Part shown: positions 6,001-9,017 of the stretch, piece after piece | Layout: each line of letters starts with the position of its first letter | How positions within the stretch are numbered: the first letter of the stretch is position 1 | NCBI GenBank assembly: GCA_005788935.1 | Contig: SYAK01000564.1 | Span: 1 to 9,017 of the forward strand | From: Pseudomonadota bacterium | Lineage (GTDB): Bacteria > Myxococcota > UBA9042 > PHBI01 | Direction: 5' to 3' | Length of the DNA: 9,017 bases | Program-made: the position numbers and the translations under genes | Notes under the pieces: generated by a model | Told to the model about the DNA's origin: nothing | Databases searched by the model: none | What the model saw: only the letters and a program-made list of their open reading frames with translations

Positions 6001-8305
6001 GCTGCGCGAGGCGTTCGAGGCCGCGCGCGGCGTTGATGCGCACGAGCCCCGACGGGTGGCTGAGGCCTGCGGATGCGAGGGCACCGACGATGCGGACCTC
6101 GAGCCGGTCCAGGACCCGCATGATCCCGTTGTCGGCGGCGTCTCGCTCTGCGCGCAGGCCCTCGATGATGAAGGCCTCGGAGGCTGGATGCAGCGCCGCG
6201 ATGGCGTCGGCGAGCGTCTCGCGCACCTCGGGCCCGGGGTCCTGAAGCCCGGCGACCATGAAGGCTAGTGCGGGCAGGGCGGCGTCGCCGAGATCCCGAA
6301 GGGCGCACGCTGCGTCCGCCCGCACGGCCGCGTCGCCATCGCGCAGGGCGAGCCCGAGGGCCACCACCTCGCTGCTAGCCACGGCCCCGAGGACACCGAG
6401 CACGCGCGCCGCGTTCCGGCGGACGTGCGCTCGCCCATCGCGGAGGGCGAGCCCGAGCCGGGCGGGATCCACCGTGCGCACCTCGGGCCGCAAGGGGGTT
6501 GTGGCAGGCGAGGACGCGGGCGCGTCGCCACGATCGCCATCGTGGGCGGCGAGCACGTCGTCGGTCACAGGCTCGCGGTCCGTGGGGGTCGGATCGCGGT
6601 GTAGTGCGCGATTCATGACGTCATCTGGAGACTCTGGCAATGTCTCGCGCAGCGCAGAGCGTTCGAGGAGCCCGGCCTCGAAGCCCGGGATGCCCACGGG
6701 ATGCGGCTCGCGCGCGCTCCGGTCGTCGATCGGGTGGCCAGTGATGCGCGCCACCGCGAGCGCCGCCTCCCGCCGCACGGTGGCCACGCTGTCGCGCGAC
6801 AGGGCGCGAAGGGCTCCGAGGATCGCCGGATCTTCGACCCCGATGAGGCCGATCGCCCGCGCAGCCTCACGCCGCACGGCCTCGAGCGTGTCTCCGAGCG
6901 CCGCGAGCAGCACCGCGAGGCCATCATCACCCGCCCCGCCGCCCACTAGACCGAGCCCGCGCGCAGCGAACTGGCGTGCCGTCGCGCTGAGCCCCGCGCC
7001 CGACGCCAGTGCGTCCGAGAGCGCTGGCACTGCTGCGCCGCCCATCGCCGAGACCGCCTCGAGGACCCCTTCGAGGACATCATCGGGCGCCTCGAGCGGC
7101 AGGCGAGCGAGGGTGGCCGCGAGCGCGGCGGTGCTTCCGCGGACCAGGACGCCGAGTGCGGCCTGACGCACCTCGCCGACGCGGTCCCCGAGACCGAGCA
7201 CGATGCCCGTCGCGCCAGCCTCCGGGCCTAACCCCGCGAGCATCCCGATGGCTGCCCCACGCACCGCCGGGTCGGCGTCCCGGACGAGCGGCGCGAGCCG
7301 CGACTCGACCTCGGGGATCGCCTCTGGCGGCAGCGGCAGCACCTGAAGGAGGCGGACCGCGTTCAGGCGCACGAGCGGCCGCCCGTCGCGCAGCGCATGC
7401 AGGACCGAGCCCCGCTCGAGCTGGTCGCCGAGGGCCTCGGCGGCGGCCTGTAGTGCCTCGGGGTCGAGCGCCACGGCCGCGAAGTCCGGGATCGGCACCT
7501 GCAGCGGCTGCGTCCGCACCACGGCGCTCCCGCGGTTCAGCTCGTCGATCACGCGCTCGACGGCCTGCTTCCAGTCCGTCTCCGCCGCTGCGTCCGCCTC
7601 CGCCCAGGCCTGGTTCAACCGCAGTCGCAGCGTCTCATCTGCCCGCCCGAGGCTTGCGAGCAGCCGGACGAGCAGGCGCCGCGGGGCGGCCTGCGCGAGC
7701 CCCTCGACGAGCGCGCTGGCGGCATCCCACTTCAGGACGTCCAGGACTTCATACGCTGCGCGCTCTCGCGCTGGCACCCCGGCTCCGAGTGCGGCCACGA
7801 GCAGCGGCACCGGATCGGCGCGCAGCTCGGGCGTCTCGGCCGTCCCCTCCGTCAGCAGGCGGGCACACCCCGACACGACCAGCCCGCGCAGGTCGCCGAG
7901 GCCGCCAACCACATGCGGCAGCGTGTCGGGCCGGGCCTCGACGAGGCGTCGCGTGATCCCGTCGAAGGCGACGAGCCGCAGCGCCTCATCGCTCGCCCCG
8001 AGCGCGTCGATGAGGATCGGCATGGCCACCCCAGCCCGCCCGACGCCCCCCGCGACCGCTACGACGATGGCCTCGCTCACCCCCGCGACCGCGTCACGGG
8101 CCGCGATCGCCAGCATCGCCTCGCCGCCCTCCGGGAATGGCGTGAGCAACGGAAGCGTCCTCGCAGCGTTCAGGCGCACGGCCGCCCGCCCGTGCCACAG
8201 GCTCTCCACGACCACGTTCGCGGTCAGTGACCCCGACTCGAGCAGCGCCGCGAGCTGCGCCCGATCGAGCTGGCCCTCGAAGAAAACCTGTTGCTGCGTG
8301 GTCAT
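3068..8305 (-). CDS. Giant HEAT-repeat protein built of seven super-modules
   Basis: The 1745-residue product starts at ATG 8305, the longest in-frame start, with a weak GGGATGG seven bases upstream. There is no signal peptide or membrane segment, so it is probably cytoplasmic. It consists almost entirely of HEAT repeats (PBS-lyase HEAT-like type): paired helices with motifs such as V-R-x-x-A-A-x-A-L-x-x-[L/I]-G, for example 'AVRREAARAIGLIG' near 476-489, 'VRADAACALRDLG' near 661-673 and 'VRRAAADALATIG' near 1345-1357. Counting helices by eye gives roughly 35-45 repeats. Seven larger units of 220-280 residues recur, each with a [D/H]-G-R-x-x-V-R-x-N-A signature. HEAT solenoids act as scaffolds that bind proteins or nucleic acids; no enzyme domain is visible. 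The C-terminus is basic (KSLRRRRA). It is convergent with the lipoprotein gene and downstream of glycyl-tRNA synthetase. The partner and process are not recognisable from sequence. Confidence 0.88.
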   Translation of the reverse strand: MTTQQQVFFEGQLDRAQLAALLESGSLTANVVVESLWHGRAAVRLNAARTLPLLTPFPEGGEAMLAIAARDAVAGVSEAIVVAVAGGVGRAGVAMPILIDALGASDEALRLVAFDGITRRLVEARPDTLPHVVGGLGDLRGLVVSGCARLLTEGTAETPELRADPVPLLVAALGAGVPARERAAYEVLDVLKWDAASALVEGLAQAAPRRLLVRLLASLGRADETLRLRLNQAWAEADAAAETDWKQAVERVIDELNRGSAVVRTQPLQVPIPDFAAVALDPEALQAAAEALGDQLERGSVLHALRDGRPLVRLNAVRLLQVLPLPPEAIPEVESRLAPLVRDADPAVRGAAIGMLAGLGPEAGATGIVLGLGDRVGEVRQAALGVLVRGSTAALAATLARLPLEAPDDVLEGVLEAVSAMGGAAVPALSDALASGAGLSATARQFAARGLGLVGGGAGDDGLAVLLAALGDTLEAVRREAARAIGLIGVEDPAILGALRALSRDSVATVRREAALAVARITGHPIDDRSAREPHPVGIPGFEAGLLERSALRETLPESPDDVMNRALHRDPTPTDREPVTDDVLAAHDGDRGDAPASSPATTPLRPEVRTVDPARLGLALRDGRAHVRRNAARVLGVLGAVASSEVVALGLALRDGDAAVRADAACALRDLGDAALPALAFMVAGLQDPGPEVRETLADAIAALHPASEAFIIEGLRAERDAADNGIMRVLDRLEVRIVGALASAGLSHPSGLVRINAARGLERLAQRGAVAAVDALKVALSDRLRDVQAAAEQALDAILGLRPRPVTVLEPLSMPTEGFDVRPLTTPQLRLALDTHLGAGSGPASPETLTRLLRDGRPHVRANAVRLASLSTAAPAVTGSLLRLARDGEAEVRLAVAEAFRTLGPGAGVAAMLVARLEDPDEAVAREAAGTLDTFGAEALPALASAAAELTPHRVAKLLHPRLAAIPGAVGWLATELADDTRTRALRIGLMRALRAFDKATLRPVAGALAPTLARLARTDDAEERQTAAAALDRLTGRDMEPAAVEAVPWPIAGFEDAWLLPEQLESALGELRLDRLLLAASDGREVVRGNAALALGLGRVAHARASLALRPLLRDASPAVRLRAVQALALLEPTRESAFDLVHALADGAPAVATAARAALRVFGAFATEALVYALDDEPAVAGRVVMPALVEFGASALDALALGAAHASPLVRTNAWRALRFFTRDEARSALAAFGNAERDEHRAVRLEARQARDWLDGREASPAAREPSPLPHAAFAAKQLDTDDLREAVTALDGDVTAVLGALLIDGRRHVRANAARTLGVLRAFHDHLGIALRDEERSVRRAAADALATIGDAALPAAPQLVGALADTEGTVSEAAREALVGLGVRALPALVAASQMPPDRFRTLLWPVLAPLGEAAVPDLVDALSHPSVFTVMNAISALGALGARSAAPAILPWTRHPLPAMVAAARTCLARLEGPTPKEYRREAIPMPVAGFDTAPLPADALRPALPLMDRDWLASALFDGRPRVRENAARAWGCLGPDAATAIERLVITLKDGEVEVQVAAAEALGALGLADAACIPSLVGALVQPREPLRRAVFAALDLFGPARVARAARSQLVGLEERALATMGRVAHRMPEAFVPMLAEVAADAGASLIARENAVVILGELLARGRPAEATVVSLVTSQESMLALKAANALARLGTPGPSLADRLDAAALVEKRPLVAQAVRNAAKSLRRRRA
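3068..8305 (-). repeat. Seven-copy super-repeat within the HEAT protein
   Basis: Approximate modules by residue are 1-265, 266-531, 532-808, 809-1048, 1049-1270, 1271-1490 and 1491-1745. Most open with a P-x-P...F linker: VPIPDF at 270-275, GIPGF at 538-542, SMPTEGF at 815-821, VPWPIAGF at 1050-1057, SPLPHAAF at 1273-1280 and IPMPVAGF at 1493-1500; the first copy has only VFFEG at 7-11. The anchor [D/H]GR falls at residues 38, 307, 623, 857, 1085, 1311 and 1528, which are DNA positions ending at 8194, 7387, 6439, 5737, 5053, 4375 and 3724. The Phe-to-anchor distance is 28-36 residues except in module 3, which carries an insertion. Copies are well diverged, so this is old protein-level duplication and not a recent DNA tandem repeat. 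Confidence 0.8.
6470..6649 (-). other. Probable disordered insertion in HEAT module 3
   Basis: Residues about 553-612 of the HEAT protein break the helical repeat pattern and are rich in Asp, Pro, Thr and Ser (for example 'HRDPTPTDREPVTDD' and 'DAPASSPATTPLRP'). They separate the module 3 linker Phe from its DGR anchor by 81 residues, against about 30 in the other modules. The stretch is likely a flexible, mostly acidic loop; its role is unknown. Confidence 0.6.
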
Positions 8306-8350
8306 GTGGACACCATCCCGACGGTCGGCGCGAATCCCGGTCTGCCGGAA

Positions 8351-8379
8351 GGGGTACCACGGGTGCCGCCGAGCGACAA
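8351..8379 (-). promoter_or_regulatory. Weak candidate promoter for the HEAT gene
   Basis: On the minus strand, TTGTCG (8379-8374) and TACCCC (8356-8351) are 17 bases apart, with TGG before the -10 box as in an extended -10. The -10 box lies about 45 bases before the ATG at 8305. The -10 match to consensus is poor and the DNA is GC-rich, so this is only a candidate. The rest of the 157-base gap, apart from the hairpin at 8422-8457, shows nothing recognisable. Confidence 0.15.
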
Positions 8380-8421
8380 CCCGACCCCCCGCTGCATCCC
8401 GGGTGCGTCCTCGCCACCGCG

Positions 8422-8457
8422 GCGAAGCCGACCGACGGCCTCGTCAGGCGGCTTCGC
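8422..8457 (-). terminator. Hairpin just after the glycyl-tRNA synthetase gene
   Basis: GCGAAGCCG (8422-8430) and CGGCTTCGC (8449-8457) form a perfect nine-base-pair stem. The 18-base interior adds a GACG/CGTC stem (8434-8437 with 8442-8445), with two mismatches between the stems and a four-base loop. It begins five bases after the synthetase stop codon, where a terminator is expected. There is no T-run after it on the minus strand, so it may be a high-GC terminator, a transcript-stabilising 3' hairpin, or a partial attenuator before the HEAT gene. Confidence 0.5.
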
Positions 8458-8462
8458 TCGCG

Positions 8463-9017
8463 TCAGGCGCTGTCGCGCAGCAGCCCCTCGATCTCATCCA
8501 CGATGGTCGCGATCGGCACGCGCCGCTGCGCCATCGTGTCGCGGTCGCGCACCGTCAGCGTGCCGTCCTCGAGGCTCTGATGATCGAGGGTCAGGCACCA
8601 CGGGGTCCCGATCTCGTCGTGGCGGCGGTAGCGCTTCCCGATCGCGTGCTGCTCGTCATATTTCGCGTTGATACCGCGTTTGAAGAAGCGCTCGACGACC
8701 TGGCGCGCGAGCTCGGGCATGCCGTCCTTCTTCACGAGCGGCAGGACAGCGACCTTGATCGGCGCGAGCTGCGGGTGGAGCCGCAGCACGACGCGCGTCT
8801 CCTTCTCGCCGCGTGGCGTCTCGAGCTCCTCCTCGTGGTAGGCGTCGATGAGGTAGACGAGCACGCCGCGGGTGGCACCAGCGGCCGGCTCGATGACGTA
8901 CGGCACGTAGCGGCGGTTCTGCTCGGGGTCGAAGTAGTCGATGCGCTGCCCCGAGTGCTGCGCGTGCTTGCCGAGGTCGTAATCGGTCCGGTTCGCGATG
9001 CCCTCGAGCTCGCCCCA
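8463..9017 (-). CDS. glyQS: Glycyl-tRNA synthetase, homodimeric class II type, C-terminal part
   Basis: The frame is open to the right edge, so the 5' part is outside the window and 184 C-terminal residues are visible. They begin with the highly conserved W-G-E-L-E-G-I-A-N-R-T-D-Y-D-L, part of the class II catalytic core. Next comes the motif 3 region 'VIEPAAGATRGVLVYLIDAY', where the Arg contacts ATP in class II enzymes. From about residue 84 the anticodon-binding domain follows: 'LAPIKVAVLPLVKKDGMPEL', then 'YDEQHAIGKRYRRHDEIGTP', then 'TLTVRDRDTMAQRRVPI', ending in a short acidic helix. The enzyme charges tRNA-Gly with glycine in the cytoplasm. The single-chain layout marks the alpha2 type, distinct from the two-subunit GlyQ/GlyS enzyme. 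No truncation or frameshift is seen in the visible portion. A hairpin follows the stop, and the HEAT gene lies 157 bases downstream on the same strand. Confidence 0.95.
   Translation of the reverse strand, partial: WGELEGIANRTDYDLGKHAQHSGQRIDYFDPEQNRRYVPYVIEPAAGATRGVLVYLIDAYHEEELETPRGEKETRVVLRLHPQLAPIKVAVLPLVKKDGMPELARQVVERFFKRGINAKYDEQHAIGKRYRRHDEIGTPWCLTLDHQSLEDGTLTVRDRDTMAQRRVPIATIVDEIEGLLRDSA

Noticed and set aside
4991..6268. Plus-strand open frame of 425 residues inside the HEAT gene
   Set aside because: It mirrors the HEAT codons on the opposite strand; its apparent periodicity comes from the HEAT repeats, and no fold or start signal supports it.
6258..7956. Further plus-strand frames (6258-7166 and 7009-7956) opposite the HEAT gene
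   Set aside because: They are Arg/Ser/Ala-rich shadow translations with no domain or Shine-Dalgarno, opposite a continuous HEAT protein.
3068..8305. Regularly recurring motifs in the HEAT gene considered as a CRISPR or DNA tandem array
   Set aside because: The copies are diverged at the DNA level, differ in spacing and translate to a continuous protein repeat.
3068..8305. HEAT protein as a phycobilisome lyase
   Set aside because: The helix pattern resembles PBS-lyase HEAT repeats, but that family is a fold label shared by many scaffolds; nothing here suggests phycobilins or photosynthesis.

Overview
The window is very GC-rich and densely coding. It looks like chromosomal DNA from a high-GC Gram-negative bacterium. 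Two lipoprotein signal peptides, a BamB-like outer-membrane assembly factor, a very cysteine-rich secreted lipoprotein and a giant HEAT-repeat protein together suggest Myxococcota or a related deltaproteobacterial lineage. That placement is an inference from gene style, since no marker gene in the window settles it. I see no mobile element, tRNA, rRNA or CRISPR array.

Layout, left to right. Positions 1-3045 hold a plus-strand run of three tightly spaced genes: the 3' part of a YfgM-like tetratricopeptide protein (1-639), a BamB-like beta-propeller lipoprotein (639-1814, overlapping the previous stop by one base), and a 400-residue Cys-rich lipoprotein (1843-3045, with its own Shine-Dalgarno). 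Positions 3068-9017 are on the minus strand: a 1745-residue HEAT-repeat protein (8305-3068) and, upstream of it, the C-terminal 184 residues of a homodimeric class II glycyl-tRNA synthetase (9017-8463). The two gene groups converge with a 22-base gap at 3046-3067. The 157-base gap between the minus-strand genes carries a strong hairpin just after the glycyl-tRNA synthetase stop and a weak candidate promoter for the HEAT gene.

How the genes work together. The TPR and BamB-like pair matches the yfgM-bamB neighbourhood known from Proteobacteria and points to envelope protein export and outer-membrane protein assembly. The Cys-rich lipoprotein sits in the same apparent operon and is predicted to be exported too, but its role is unknown. 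The HEAT protein has no signal peptide or membrane segment and is probably a cytoplasmic scaffold. Nothing in the sequence ties it to the neighbouring tRNA synthetase.

The most unusual item is the HEAT protein. It is built from about seven diverged copies of a 220-280 residue super-module. Each copy has a Pro-x-Pro...Phe linker (degenerate in the first and third copies) followed about 30 residues later by a [D/H]-G-R-x-x-V-R-x-N-A helix signature. The second item of interest is the Cys-rich lipoprotein, where two related Cys domains flank an array of small Cys knots.
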